NCBI GenBank assembly: GCA_039621445.1
Contig: CP154956.1
Coordinates: 16,931,562-16,995,561, forward strand
From: Euglena gracilis
Taxonomy: Eukaryota > Euglenida > Euglenophyceae > Euglenales
Length of the DNA stretch: 64,000 bases
Direction: 5' to 3'
The notes beneath the pieces were generated by a model. That model did not search any database. It was not told where the DNA came from and saw only the letters and a program-made list of their open reading frames with translations. Of the stretch, positions 42,301 through 53,800 are shown piece after piece. How positions within the stretch are numbered: position 1 is the stretch's first letter; each line of letters starts with the position of its first letter. The translations under genes were made by a program, and so were the position numbers.

Positions 42301-42599
42301 AACTGATCTCGCATCTGATCTCGTATATGAAAGCCGTTTTTGGTCTTTTCCATTTTGTGCTTCCTGGATTCAGAACTGGGTTTCAACTGCTGGTTACTCG
42401 CTGGCCGTCCTGAAATTGAGCATCACCATATTCCAGCTGAAACATGAGAAAAACAGAACCTTGGTGTGTTTCATCCTTGGGACCTGCAAGACTCTTTCAT
42501 CAGTGATTGATGGAGGGGACAAAGAGCGCAGAAAGATTGTCACCAGTTGACTTCTGTTTGAATTCATTTCTGTTGACCCTCTGTCACACCCACAAGGCA

Positions 42600-42890
42600 A
42601 TGCAAAGTCCATTTGCGCGATTGCACAAATGGATCACTCAAAACGATCGAAGAACCTCCATTCCACCCTATCTTTTTTTAAAAAAAATACTGACATGATT
42701 TGTTTGTGCAACTGCGTAATTGGTCCAATTGTTGTCGTAATTGGCGCAGTTGTGCAAGGGAGCACTTGCGCAGTTGTGTAAATACAATCTGCGCAATTGC
42801 ACAGGCGGTCTATTTGCAAAACGGGCACAACTGCGCAAATGGTCGTTTGAAAAGTTGTCCAACTGGTCCCCTTGCGCAGTTGCGAAGGTT
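42600..42890. repeat. GCGCAGTTG/GCGCAATTG cluster
   Basis: About ten variants of GCGCAATTGC or GCGCAGTTGT spaced 15-30 bp apart, similar to 4570-4620 and to the palindrome fields at 53.6-55.8 kb. Some are perfect palindromes around AATT. Confidence 0.65.
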
Positions 42891-44185
42891 TAATGTTCCA
42901 AAAAAAACAATGGCTTCGTGGATGCTGTGGTTCACGCTGTGCTTGCCCCGAGGTCCCCGGCTGTCAATGTTCAAATTTAAAAGCTGGCTAATGCACCTTG
43001 AGAAAGGAAGAAATCTCTGCGACGCAGGAGAGGAATCCCTGCGGTTTCATGGCATCTCTTCCAGCTCCAACTCCTATTTTTGCGTCTTATTTTTCCTCAT
43101 TTGGGAGGTCATTCCTGGAGGTTCCCAATTTGGCGATGTGTTCCGGAAAATCACAACTCCAAAACTTGCACCGTTCCCCCAGGGTGTCACCACTGGAAAA
43201 TTGTGAAAATCAACAAATGGAGGGCCAGTGTGTAACCAGCAGTTCAAAAACCTGGACCCCAACCTTCCAAAAACAAAAAAAGTTCAAATATTCTGAGTCG
43301 GTGTGCACATATGCGCACACCGACACAAAAAAAACCTTAAATGCGAGATACGTGTGCTAATTCCATGATTTCTTCGTGAATCCAGATATTTTTTTTGGCA
43401 ATGTGCGTGAAATGCGGATGTCACCGTTTTTGGAGATACTGACAGACTCAGAAAAAAGGATGAAAAGAATTTATTTTGGTTGCATTTTTCAGCATTTTGG
43501 GAGTTCTTGTCGTAGTCTTTATTATCCCCACAAATGTAGCCCTTAGCCCTGCCTGGCCTGGAGACCACAGGGTGTCCAGACCATGGGGTGTCAAATGCTG
43601 GTGCCCCAACATTTGGGGATAAAAAAAACAGGACTTTGACAATTGGGGTGCCGGGTTTTTTTTGTGAAAATGAAATGACCCCTGCTTTTCAGCGAGCATA
43701 CCAACCAAAGGAAATTCCTGCGACGCCAAAGGGGTCGACGGAAATTTTTCACCAAAAAAATCGGCGCCCGGCGCCCCTGGAAATTCTAGAAGACCCTGGT
43801 GGGGGGGGGGTCGGACCCCCCACCACCTTAGGGTTTCGGGGATTCCCTAACAGCGCTGCTCTGGGGGTAGGTGGGTCTCTCAATCTAAAAAGAAATACTC
43901 AAATACTCAAAATGAATGGGTTGCCCTTCAAATTCCACTTCTCTCGATATGATGTGTGTTGGCAAAATGTTTTTATGAATCGGGGTATACCCTTATCATT
44001 ACACAGGAAAGTTTTTCATCTTGAACTTGTTTCTCCTGTGGATTAGGCTTTGAGGGTCACTAACGGGAAAAAAAACACCCCGTCCCTCAAAGATCACCCT
44101 GTCACCCTGGTCACCCAGGGGGATGAAATACTGAACAAATGTAATTTTCCTGATAGTTTGACATAAAATCATATAATATTGTTAT
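42891..44185. other. No gene recognised
   Basis: Mixed sequence with one C/G tract near 43800. Plus frames at 42700-43206 and 43588-44046 lack recognisable domains. Confidence 0.4.
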
Positions 44186-44219
44186 ATAATTAATTAATAA
44201 TAATAATAATAATAATAAA
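44186..44219. repeat. (TAA)n microsatellite
   Basis: TAATTAATTAATAATAATAA-type run of about 34 bp with roughly nine TAA units. Confidence 0.9.
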
Positions 44220-44292
44220 AACCTTAAAAATATTGCAGCTCAATTCTGTTATGATTTAGGTAAACTTAACTTTAGATCAGAGCAAGCTGAAC

Positions 44293-44395
44293 CTGTGATG
44301 GACTTTAGCGGCTGGTGGTAGTTGGTGGGCTCCAGAAACTCGTTCAGAATGAAGCTGTCGGGTCGGTCCAGGGAGCCCTCCAACTCGTCATAAAG
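44293..44395 (-). CDS. Candidate exon of an unrecognised minus-strand gene
   Basis: Minus strand: acceptor CCCGCCCGCCCCCAG, then LYDELEGSLDRPDSFILNEF and LEPTNYHQPLKSITG, then donor GTTCAG at 44292. Phase 0 in, phase 1 out. High G/C third positions and an acidic, ordered-looking composition make it one of the more believable exons here. The entry phase fits the exon at 45216-45329. Confidence 0.55.
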
Positions 44396-45215
44396 CTGGG
44401 GGCGGGCGGGGGGGGGGGGTTGATGCTGAGACATGGAATCCTCGTTTCTTTCAGGTGCCCTATGTCAAAGAAAAGCCGTGTCGACCAGCGGCCAGTCACC
44501 AGTGGACACATTTTTCCATTTCAAGCAATTTTTAGACTATTTTAGGCCATCTTGGTAGCAAAAGCCATTTTAGGCCAGGCCATTGAAGCCTTTTTGGGAC
44601 ATTTGAGGCCATTTTTAGCCACAAATTGTCTGGCCACCGCTATCATTTTGCCTGTGACTCTCCCCCCCCTATGATTAACTGAGCTTAAGAAAACAAAGAA
44701 ATGTGTGACTCACCAGGGCCATTATGTCATTTGTTTCAATCATGCCAAACATATGTCATCACCAGGGAGCAATCGCCCCCCCTCTGTTGACGGGGTGAAA
44801 ATGGCACACGGGCTCCCATTGAGTTCTGTTTGGACTGTGGTCAAAAGCTCGCTGAACCCAGCCAACATTGTCGACCCAACCAGGTCAGTCAGCATTCCAA
44901 CACCCACAAAGGGGGGGGGGGTGCCGCTTTTCCCCCATCACCAACACTTCATATCACAGCAGCCTCTTGTTATTTTTCGGGTTTTGCGGAACATTATTTG
45001 TTCGCCATTTCCCTTCTCAACCCATCCACTTTCCAGTACTCTCTGCTGCTCCCTGTGAACTGAAGCTCCGGCCTTAACAATCCCAACGGTCCAGGGGACC
45101 GGGTTGGGGAACGGTCCAGCCGTTCCCCAACGCTGCTCATGGGTCGGCGGAGGAGGCGGGGCCACAACAGCACCGAGTGGCGCACCCGCTTCCACTCGTC
45201 CTGGAAGGAGCTCAC
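44396..45215. other. Probable intron
   Basis: Contains GGCCATTTT-type short repeats and a C/G run. The coding-like reading of the upstream exon continues to about 45140 (VSSFQDEWKRVRHSVLLWP), so the exon could end later than called. Confidence 0.4.
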
Positions 45216-45329
45216 CCACAGCGTGTAGGAGGAGAAGGCCAGCATGTTGAACGCCTGCTGCAGCCCCGCCAGGTCTGTCATGTGATCCGCCGGGATGGTC
45301 AGGGACATGGATTCACTTGAATGACCCCC
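45216..45329 (-). CDS. Candidate exon of the same minus-strand gene
   Basis: Minus strand: acceptor AAGGGAATCAG, then GGHSSESMSLTIPADHMTDL and AGLQQAFNMLAFSSYTLW, then a strong donor GTGAGC at 45215. Exactly 38 codons, phase 0/0. The reading also stays open past the donor, so retention or a later donor is possible. An ATG at 45308 could instead make this a first exon. Not recognised as a family. Confidence 0.5.
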
Positions 45330-45620
45330 CTGATTCCCTTCGTCACGATCAGTGGACTCCAACATGGCTGTATTTTTCTGAAATGCCTCGAAAAATGTTC
45401 GTTATGCAAGTTTTGCAGCAAGTGGCTTTTTCCCAGGTTCATCAAATGGTGCGTCCGCAGGCCAATGCTCTGGGCAGTTTGCAATGCCTTTGAACTCAGC
45501 CCCCCCCCCCCCCGCCCCGGGGGGGTGGGTGGGTGGGTCAGTGCGGGAGATGCTCTGAAACATCCGGCCAGGCACGCACACCGACGCCGGGAAAAAAAAA
45601 AGTGCCGAGTGGCCCCCCAC

Positions 45621-45730
45621 CCTGCATGCACCTCGGAACACGCCACTTTGTGCACCGCCGAGGGCCAAATGAACCGATGGCCAGGATGGGGATGAACACC
45701 CGCAACATTGACCCCAGGCCGGGGGCGGGG
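45621..45730 (-). CDS. Possible exon with a hydrophobic helix
   Basis: Minus strand: acceptor CCCACGGTCAG, then PAPGLGSMLRVFIPILAIGS and FGPRRCTKWRVPRCMQ, donor GTGGGG. MLRVFIPILAIGSFG could be a membrane segment. Phase 2 in and 1 out, so it does not fit between the phase-0 exons on either side; it may be an alternative exon, a wrong border or chance. Confidence 0.35.
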
Positions 45731-47475
45731 CTGACCGTGGGTGGCGGAGAACGCCCGCCGTGAGCCCCGGCCCCGGCGGGATGGCGAGCTGGGCATCTCT
45801 GGCAGGCTTCTTTTGAAGGCCCCCCAGGAGGGCCCCCACCCCCCCCCCCCCCAGCCGGGTGCGGGACCCCCCGCCTAGACATTTCCCCAAAAAATTTCTG
45901 GCGCTTTGCGCCAGAACCCATATCCAGAGGCATCCAGCTTGGGACCAGCGATCGTTTTGAGACCGGGGAGTAGGGGGACGGCCCCCCCACCCAACCAGGC
46001 CCCTGCCCCCCCCCAGGTTGGAGGGGGTCTGGGGGACTCAGTTTTTTGTGGTGGTCAGTTTTCAGTGGTCAATTTTGGGGTTAAATTTCTTTTCCACTTC
46101 GCGTCAAAAAAAGGCCCAAATTGGCGAAAATCCGGACCCACAAGGCCCCTGGGCAGCGTATTAAGTGAGAGGGGTCCCGGACCCCCCTCTCCCCGGGGAG
46201 GGGTTTTCTTAAGGACCCCGGGGAAAAAAGGTCACCCCCCCAGGCGTGGGGGTCCAGGCGGCCGGCCAGGAGGACACAGAAGGTATCCAAAAAAAAATGC
46301 CCCCAAAAGCCAAAATCCAGCAGGGTTGGCATTTTTTTAGCAAAAATTTGTAGGTGAAGGCCCAAAAACCACCCAAAAATGCCACTTTTGCCCATTTTTG
46401 ACCCCCCTTTCCAAAATTTTCGGTGTTTTGTGCCGAAATTTTTTTCGATCCAGCCCCACTTCACCAGGCTGGCCCTAACTTTTTTCCAGCGGACCTCCGG
46501 GGGAGGGGGTCCGCAGTCCAGCTGGGAGCTGCTGCTCGCTGGAAAAAAGGTGCTGACTGGCTGGACCCCCCCCCCCCCGGGGATAGGGATACCTCTGGCG
46601 AAAGCAAACCCCCAAAGGGGGGGGAGGGGGGTCAACCCCCTCCCCTCCCCCCTGGGGGAAAAAACCGGTTGTTGTTGGTGTGGTTTTTCACAGAATTGAG
46701 AAAAACAGAGATAAAAACATAACTCTGGTGGTGAAAGCACTGGGGAAGAAAATAATTTTTGAATCTGTTTGAGGTGAATCTGGTGGAGGTGGTGGGGGGG
46801 GTGGTCGGGGTTGGACCCCTCCCCTCCCCTCCCCGGACAAAACCTAATGCCCTGCCCTTCGGTGAACCCAGGGGGGGGGGTCTAGCGGACCCACCCACCA
46901 ACCTCCCCCGTTGTCCAAACTTTAAAAAACCTGTAAAAAAATCCTGCTTAGAACCCGTGGGGGGTCCGGCCCCGGACTTCCCCCCACTCACTGGGGCGGG
47001 GACGTGTCCCCTGACTTAAAACGAAGCCTATTCCCAGACACCATAATAACCCAGGCATTTCAGACAAACATCAGCTTTTTTGTAGGTCAATTCCATTTCT
47101 GGGGGATTTGGACAGAAATGGACAGAAAAATCACGTATGGCGCTCCTAAACAAGTGGGCCTCGGGAGGACAGAGGTATGGGGCCGCCTTCAATGCTTCCA
47201 TCCATCGGATTACAATGCTTTTTTTGCACTCACCACCTGATTTTCCAAAAAGATGCATCACTTTCCCGAATCCTGCCCCCCCCCCCCAAAGGTATCAATT
47301 GCCTTTAGGAGAAGTGATGCATCTGTGGCTTTTGGGAATACCTTAATAACTTTGTGGGGGGCAGGGTACAAAAGACCGGTCTACTGCCTTTGCAAGGGGT
47401 AAAATTACCGGGGACTTTTTGGGTCAGGGGGGGGTAGGGGTCCAGATTCCTGCCAAGTCTCAGAAAAGACAACAC
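45731..47475. other. C/G-tract rich sequence, no gene confirmed
   Basis: Several blocks of poly-C/G with GGCGCTTTGCGCC hairpins (45898-45915) and AAAATTTTCGG segments, typical of the non-coding elements in this genome (about 45890-46200, 46380-46660, 46800-46990). No exon recognised. Confidence 0.45.
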
Positions 47476-47562
47476 GTAAAACGAGAAAGACTTCGGGAAT
47501 GAGAGGGACTGCAGCCCCAGCCTGTGCCGGGTTCCCACAGGCACATCGTCCACAGAAACCAG
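47476..47562 (-). CDS. Candidate exon of the same minus-strand gene
   Basis: Minus strand: acceptor TCTGCCCCCCCCCAG, then LVSVDDVPVGTRHRLGLQSL and SFPKSFSFY, donor GTGTTG at 47475. 29 codons, phase 0/0, compatible with the exons at 48637-48711 and 45216-45329. The other two frames are also open, so the frame choice rests on phase and composition. Confidence 0.4.
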
Positions 47563-47754
47563 CTGGGGGGGGGCAGATAGCGTGCATTCATGAAGGAGGT
47601 CCCACCCCACCCTGGGGGGATGTCAGCCTGGGCAAGTGGGCCGCGTGGCCAACAGGGCCTGGCCACTTGAACTACCAATACCCAGGGTCGTCGCTGGATT
47701 TCGGCGAAATTCAGGAAACTCAGACATTCAGGGTGTGTTGAAGCGGGGTTGATG

Positions 47755-48055
47755 TTAGATTGGGGATAGGGTTGGGGTGTACGGTTATTGAGGATAAGGG
47801 TCAGGGTCAGGGGTTTTAGGCCAAAATCAGGCCTAAATTTTTCGAAGGGGGGATGTCATCTGGCTTCCCCCCTGCAAAGCTATTTGGGACACAACGCTTT
47901 GGTGTGTGTCCCACTTTGGTTTGTGGTGCAAAGTCATGTGGGGGGTTTCACCACCCTGCCAGGTATCATACCTAACCATAATTGTTTCCTTCACCCTAAC
48001 CCAAACCCAAACCCAAACCCTGTAACAAACCTAAACCCTACCCTAAACCCCAACG
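47755..48055. repeat. Interstitial telomere-like sequence
   Basis: A C-rich run at 47995-48055 with CCCAAACCCAAACCCAAACC, then CCTAAACCCTACCCTAAACC. A G-rich counterpart, GGGGATAGGGTTGGGG, and GGGTCAGGGTCAGGGG lie at 47760-47815. The units resemble degenerate CCCTAAA (plant/algal type) and CCCAAA. G-rich then C-rich means the two arms point toward each other. Confidence 0.55.
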
Positions 48056-48636
48056 TCCAACTGGGAGTGCCCCGCTTCCGGCACAAAAGGTCGGCAGCAA
48101 AAGGAAGGAACCCCCACCCCCAGTGCCTGCCTATTGGAGGCCATGGCCGATTGTCCACCAACTGTTATCTTCATTCTTTATTATGTGTGTTTGCCTGATC
48201 AAAACTCAGGCCAAATGTATTTTCCATCACAAGCACACCTGCATGTGGACGTTAACGATGAGCTGGTAACAATTGGGCGGGATGGTCAACCATAATGGGA
48301 AGTCGGCGGAGCCCGAAGTGACGGAGAACAAGAACAGCAGAACTGCAGGCAATGCCACAGATATTATCAAAGTTGATCCTCCCAACAAAAAGGCGTCACA
48401 CTGGAGATGACAAACACACATACCTTGCACATATGCGCACAAATACCTTCCTTAAAGGCGGAGGTCTCACACAAACAAAAAGTCCACAAAACCCGCAACG
48501 TGGCTTCGTTTGTTTCTGACGAGTGGCAGAAAAGGAGAGGATCTCGGGGAACTGCCTCGCACTCGGATGTCAGGGTCTCTGCTGGGGCATGGGCAGCAGC
48601 AGGGGGGGGCACACCCCAGCAGAGGTTGCCCATCAC

Positions 48637-48711
48637 CTGCCCGGCCACGATCAGCAGTGGGTGGGCGGTGGACACCCACTCCCCGGCGCTGGTGTCCACC
48701 TCCATCGTCCG
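48637..48711 (-). CDS. Candidate exon of the same minus-strand gene
   Basis: Minus strand: acceptor GGTGGCTCTGGCAG, then RTMEVDTSAGEWVSTAHPLL and IVAGQ, donor CAG|GTGATG. 25 codons, phase 0/0. A later GT at 48614 would extend the frame through VMGNLCW but end in phase 1. HPLLIVAGQVMGNLCW is hydrophobic enough for a membrane segment. Unrecognised. Confidence 0.5.
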
Positions 48712-48998
48712 CTGCCAGAGCCACCCAGGGGCCAATATACTCACTTGGAGACCTCCTTCCTCCCGGGTCACTCTTCCGCACTTCTTCGGCGGGGGGGGGG
48801 TGGGTTAAATGAACCCATGGACGGACCCCATCGGTCACCCTGGGGGGGGTTGACCCACTGGGTGGCAATTTTGGATCCAAACGTTGGCCCAAAACCTTGG
48901 GTGTGTCGGTGTCGCCGGTGACCAAACTTCCACTCAAACTGTCACCCCCCAAAAAACTCAGGGGCAGGAGGTTTTGGGGTTGGCTCAGCCCTGGGCAC

Positions 48999-49050
48999 TG
49001 CTTCTCCGGGTAGCGGTTGGCAAACATGAAGAAGCCCACCGAGCTCATCC
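48999..49050 (-). CDS. Possible small exon
   Basis: Minus strand: acceptor GCCGCTGCCTCGCAG, then MSSVGFFMFANRYPEKQ after two leading bases. The donor is unclear (GTGCCC at 48998), and the resulting phase does not fit the exon at 48711. The coding look (all G/C third positions) is good. Confidence 0.4.
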
Positions 49051-49131
49051 CTGCGAGGCAGCGGCGAAAGAGGCGGCGGCCTGGTTCCCTTTCGACGCTC
49101 CGTGGTGCCCCCTCAAGGAGCCCTGAGTTGC

Positions 49132-49240
49132 ACTAAGGCTTCTTGTTCGTTTTGGCCGGGCGCCAGCTTCGCTCGGGCCCAGTTTGCTGTGAGGTGACTG
49201 GTCAGGGAGCACTAACACCAGTGCTCCTGTGTTGCCCCTC
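49132..49240 (-). repeat. SINE-like repeat R170, inverted copy
   Basis: Reverse complement of the R170 body: contains the complements of GAAGCCTTAGTGCAACT, GGGCC...GCGAAGCTGGC and GGGGCAACACAGGAGCACTG. The only minus-oriented copy recognised. Confidence 0.6.
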
Positions 49241-49479
49241 CGAGGAGTCCCCCCCCCCCCCCCGAGGAGCTCGCCCCTCCACCTGGCGGGGGCCTTCTGG
49301 ACTGCCACCAGCTTACTGAAAGAAAGCCATCGCTGGGAACGACACCGTTGTTACCAGCCCAGCAGGTGGGTTAGGGCTGTACAAGCTGACTTGGCGCCTT
49401 GGTGGAGGTGGGGGGTCAGACACACAAGTGGCAGGTGGGGTGGGGAGTGGGTGGGTGGGGGTGGGGGTTGGTGCCAGGG

Positions 49480-49690
49480 GGTTTTTTAAGACCGGGGGGG
49501 GGCAGGGGGGGTCCCCCCACTCACCCACCCCCTGGGGCCCCCCCGGGGGGGGGGGCCGGGGGGCCCACAAAAAATGGCCGAAAATCGCGAAAAGTGCTAA
49601 AAATAGCAATTTTTTCGGTGCCTTCGGCGCCGAAAAGTATATCCCCCGGGGGGGGGGGGGGCTCGGCCGGACCCACCCACCCTAAACCCC
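49480..49690 (-). repeat. Fold-back element with C/G-tract ends, copy 3
   Basis: Reverse complement of 4800-5065: GGCCGAAAATCGCGAAAAGT, GCTAAAAATAGCAA, a TTTCGGTGCCTTCGGCGCCG hairpin and AAAAGTATATCCCCC. The flanking GGCCGG...GGGTGGGT arms are also shared. At 44 kb apart this is the best-conserved pair of the family. Confidence 0.7.
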
Positions 49691-49699
49691 CCCCACCTA

Positions 49700-50012
49700 T
49701 AAGAAACCCGTTTCTTATAGGTGGGTTTCCAAAAAATGGCCCGAGGGGTTTCTTATAGGTGGGGGTTTCTTATAGGTGGGTTTCAATGTCCGAAAAAGCT
49801 TTGAGCCGACAAAAAGCCAAAAGTGGCCAAAAACGGTCAAAAATTTCCTTCGGCGCCTTTGGCGCCGAAGAAAAAAGGGGGTGGTTGGGTTCAAAGCTCC
49901 CCAGGGGTTTCTTATAGGTGGGGGTTTCTTATACGTGGGCGTCGGTCCGAAAATGCCCAAAGGGTTTCTTACAGGTGGGGGTTTCTTATAGAGGGGGGTT
50001 TCTTATAGGTGG
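49700..50012. repeat. TTTCTTATAGGTGGG repeat cluster
   Basis: About eight units of GGTTTCTTATAGGTGGGGG at irregular spacing (from 2 to 120 bp), with one inverted unit at the start making ATAAGAAACCCGTTTCTTAT at 49699-49718. A GGCGCCTTTGGCGCC hairpin lies at 49852-49866. The unit may be the terminal motif of small mobile elements inserted into each other. Confidence 0.8.
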
Positions 50013-50164
50013 GGGGGGGTTTACCCCCCCTTCCCCCCCGGGGGTCCACGACTAAAAAAACCCCTGGTTGGTGCCGGACACTTTTTTTGACACAAAGATC
50101 GGAGCATCCCCACCTGCATGGGGGAGGTCGACCACCCACCCAATTGGGTTTCGGGGATTGCTGT

Positions 50165-50330
50165 CCAGAACTGGGGGGACTGCAGGGGCGAGAGCGGACC
50201 AAGCAGGATGGCGCGGACTTCCGCAGCGGCGAGCTGTGGCAGCCCAGAGGCGGTATTGGGCTCAAAGAAGCTCCAGAACAGCACTGGCCAACCCACCATC
50301 AGGTCAAGCAGCGTCGACCCAGGGGTCGTG
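50165..50330 (-). CDS. Possible exon
   Basis: The minus frame reads LLDLMVGWPVLFWSFFEPNT and continues ASGLPQLAAAEVRAILLGPL, with good G/C third positions and a hydrophobic first half that could span a membrane. Neither splice border is convincing. It may be the upstream part of the gene with exons at 48.7-44.3 kb. Confidence 0.3.
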
Positions 50331-50744
50331 CCATTCCCACCACAGTCTTCTTGGGGGGGGGGTCTCAGAGTGTCCTGGAGTGCATGCATGAGAGGGTGTG
50401 AGGGGGTGGGGTGCTGCCAGGCTGGGCTGAAATTGGGCCAGAATAGACCTTTTCTGGGCTTCTGGCAACTTTGGTGCCGGGGTGCACCTTCCGTGCCCTG
50501 GGCGAGTGCCCAGGCACTTTTGACCAAATAACCCCCCAAGGGTCAGATGGGGGTCCCTTAAAATGCCCGTTCAGGAAAGTTGGCACCCACTCCCAGATGG
50601 AGATGGCCACAACACAGAATTCAGCCTGATTCCCATCGACTGCAAGAATTGCCGTGGTGATCTTTCAATCCATTCGTCCATCAATCCATTTCTTTCAACC
50701 AACCCCACAGGGGGAGGGAGGGGAGGGGGGGTGCCCTTGCTATG

Positions 50745-50772
50745 GGGTGCCTGCCCATAGCAGGCACCCCCC
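50745..50772. repeat. GGTGCCTGCC/GGCAGGCACC palindrome
   Basis: GGGGTGCCTGC, CCATA, GCAGGCACCCC: an 11-bp arm inverted repeat, bordered by poly-G and poly-C runs. It belongs to the family at 15080-15335 and 1437-1600. Confidence 0.75.
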
Positions 50773-50899
50773 CCCCTGGGGTCGGCTTTGGGTCCCGGTG
50801 CCTGGGTCCCAACCCAGCCAATTTCCCCACTTGATAATCTTAGACGGCCGGGAATGCACTTTTCTTGTTGAGTCACAAAATTCTGACAGTTTTAGTGAA

Positions 50900-53800
50900 A
50901 ATGCGCATCCGCGCATTTTGGAAGCGGAGTGCGCAGGTGCGCATTCTGAAGGGTTTGATGTCTCTTCCAGAGTGGGTGAAAACACCACAAAAATGAGCTG
51001 TTTGGATATTACACGACCACAGGGACCACCCCTTGTTTACTGGTTCAACTACGTAGCATGCTGTTTACAGCTGTTTCATGACGACTGTGGTACAGTGCGT
51101 GGCTGGACACACACTCGGCACACTCCAAACGGCATGCGGAACACAAGCAACGCAGGCCAACCTGGACCTGGGTGTGCCACCTTGTGTTCACCAGTGCGTG
51201 CTGATGGCTCCTGGGGGGCAGGGCCTGGCGAACCCGGGATGAGCGTGGGAAGGAACTCCTTGCAGCCATAGAGACACAGCCCTCCCACGGTCAAAACAAC
51301 AGGTGTATCACTGAGTGTCAAGGCCGAAGAATGCGCACCTGCGCATTTTTTGGAAACCCAAAAGAATGCGCAGGTGCGCATTTTTGGAATGGACACAGGC
51401 TGTGGGAAGGGGGAATGCGCATGCGCATTGATGTTGAAGGACACACTGGGTATGGCCTGTTGTTTGCCTGCCTTGAATACGAGTTGTGCATCGCTGTGAT
51501 GTGATTTTGGGCTTGTAGAACATGGGTGTGTGAGGGGCAGTTGAACCAAGATAATCACCCTGGGCAACAATGTCGCTGTACCAGACCACACCCTGGAACA
51601 CGACACCTGCAGCGGCGTGGAAAACCCTGGGCTCGGCGACGGCAGGTGTCAAGGCACGAATCCATGCCTTTCACTGACAGGGGAACTGCCCCCCCTGCAG
51701 GTCAAGTCACCGAACAAATCAGAATGCGCACCTGCGCATTTGACTTCACCCGCTGCAGTCCAGTGCCCAGCCCAGCCTACGCTGCTCTCATGAACGTGTG
51801 GAGCACGTCACAACGCACGTGAACGTCCCCCACCCGGCGGAGGTGATAGGCCGGTTGATGTCAGCATTGTCCGACCCCGCGCCCCAGAGCTGCATGGCAG
51901 CACACAGCCAATGGTCGCCCTGAACAACCTTACGTTGGGCTGCGGTGCACAGTGCAAGGAGCACTGTGCCCCACAATTAGGGTCAACGCAGGGGGTTGTG
52001 TCTGGTTCCACACACAGTGCTCAGGGGGTTGGCACCTTGAGAGCGAAACATGCCTGTCTCCACCTTCGGCATCATTCCCAAAAACGGCCTGTAAACATGG
52101 AATTAATTCACAATCCAAATGGATCCAAAGAAGCGAACACCATTGGTCAGTCCTTGCCCCAGAATTTCTCCAGGCCCTTGAGATCGTGAGACAGACACAA
52201 GCACATCACAACAAAAACTTGCCGATAAACCCAGAAATTTTTCCGTTCTGCTTCTTCCGTGCATTCCATTGTGTCGTACCAAGGGAAAACAGATGAGAAA
52301 GGGACTTTGGTGCCCGAGGAAATTCCTCAGTGACGGGCACCCTAATTCCCAACTGCGGTCAACAGTCTTTCATGGCATGAGTAAAAAGTCGGTGAATGCA
52401 AAAAAAAAAAAAAAAGCGTCCTGTGCCTTTCTGTAAATTACAGCCACACCGCCGAATATTTATTTGCACTCCCAGGTGGGCCTGCCACCATTCACGCCAA
52501 CTCCCCCCGCCTGGCCTGGGTTTGAAACCACACGGCTGAGGTGTAGACCTCCCTGTGAGGATCGAATGGTGTCCGAGGACGAGGCAGCCCTGGAGCGAAA
52601 CACAGCAGGGGAGGACCACCACCTGTGGCCCTGCTGGCAACAAACGTCACCCACCACACAGAACCCTTTTTTATCATGTACCTAGAGTTGACGCTCCAAC
52701 GCACTGCAAACTACACATCCCCTGGCCGCTGTGAAGACCAAGGAAAGCACATATGCACACACCTTCGCCACACACTCCATCTGCAATGGCTGCAGTCAAA
52801 CATGGCACATCGGGGTGAATGCGCACATGCGCATTCTCTTCTTGTGTCTCCCCTTAAAGCACCCTGGTAGGAGGTTGCCACACAGGGCGATGCCCAACTC
52901 AGCACACAAGGTGGAGGCACAGCCAGGGAGACGTACACCCTGCTCTGGCGTCACCCACCTGTGCAAAGAGATGCCTCTGAAATCGTTAACAAAAAGGCCA
53001 GCAGTGCACCATGGGGGTAGCCCTGCCACAATGTTGTGCTGGCACTGGGTTCAGGAGTGCGAGACACAGCTCCCCACAACACAGAGAATGCGCACCTGCG
53101 CACTCCCCCTCACAAAATGCGCAGGTGCGCACTCTTGTGGTTGCCCAGCGCTGCTCCCCCCCTGCTCTCCTGCAGATAAACTCACAGCCAGCCAGCGAAA
53201 GAATGGCCTCAAGAGTGCGCACGTGCGCATTCTTGTGCCTGGTGCAACCTCGGAGAGGAGCCATTTTATATCGTTTGTGAGGGCTGTTCTGGAGGGTGTA
53301 GTCTGTGGCAGAAAGGGTTGAAGCGGGGCTCCGCTCCGTACCTTTAAAAACTAGTGACACACAGGAAAGGCGTGCAAAGCCAGCCCCCCCTCCACACCCA
53401 GCACCCCATCCCAAACGTCAGACCCAAATACAAGTGGTCCCACATGGTGATTTGCCATGGTGCCTATGAGAAGGCACATGCGGAGCAGACGGCGTGCGCC
53501 ACTGGAGAGATGCTGTGCCTGCATCTTAGGCGGCCGAATTCGCACTTAAGGGTTTTTCCTTTGAAATGGGCGCATTTGCGCAAATGCGCAAATTTTACGT
53601 AACCCCTGGGACCCTGTACCCTGACACCCGGAACACGATTTAAGAACCGTTACACCCCTGTATTGGAGGGGATTAACTCCCAGAAGTTTGGTGTGAATGC
53701 TGCTTACCAGGTGACGTTAATAGGGCTGAGGGTAAGAGTGGTGCTGTTGTACATCAATCGGGAGAGAGGCACACACCCCTTGTTACGACACTTGGAAATG

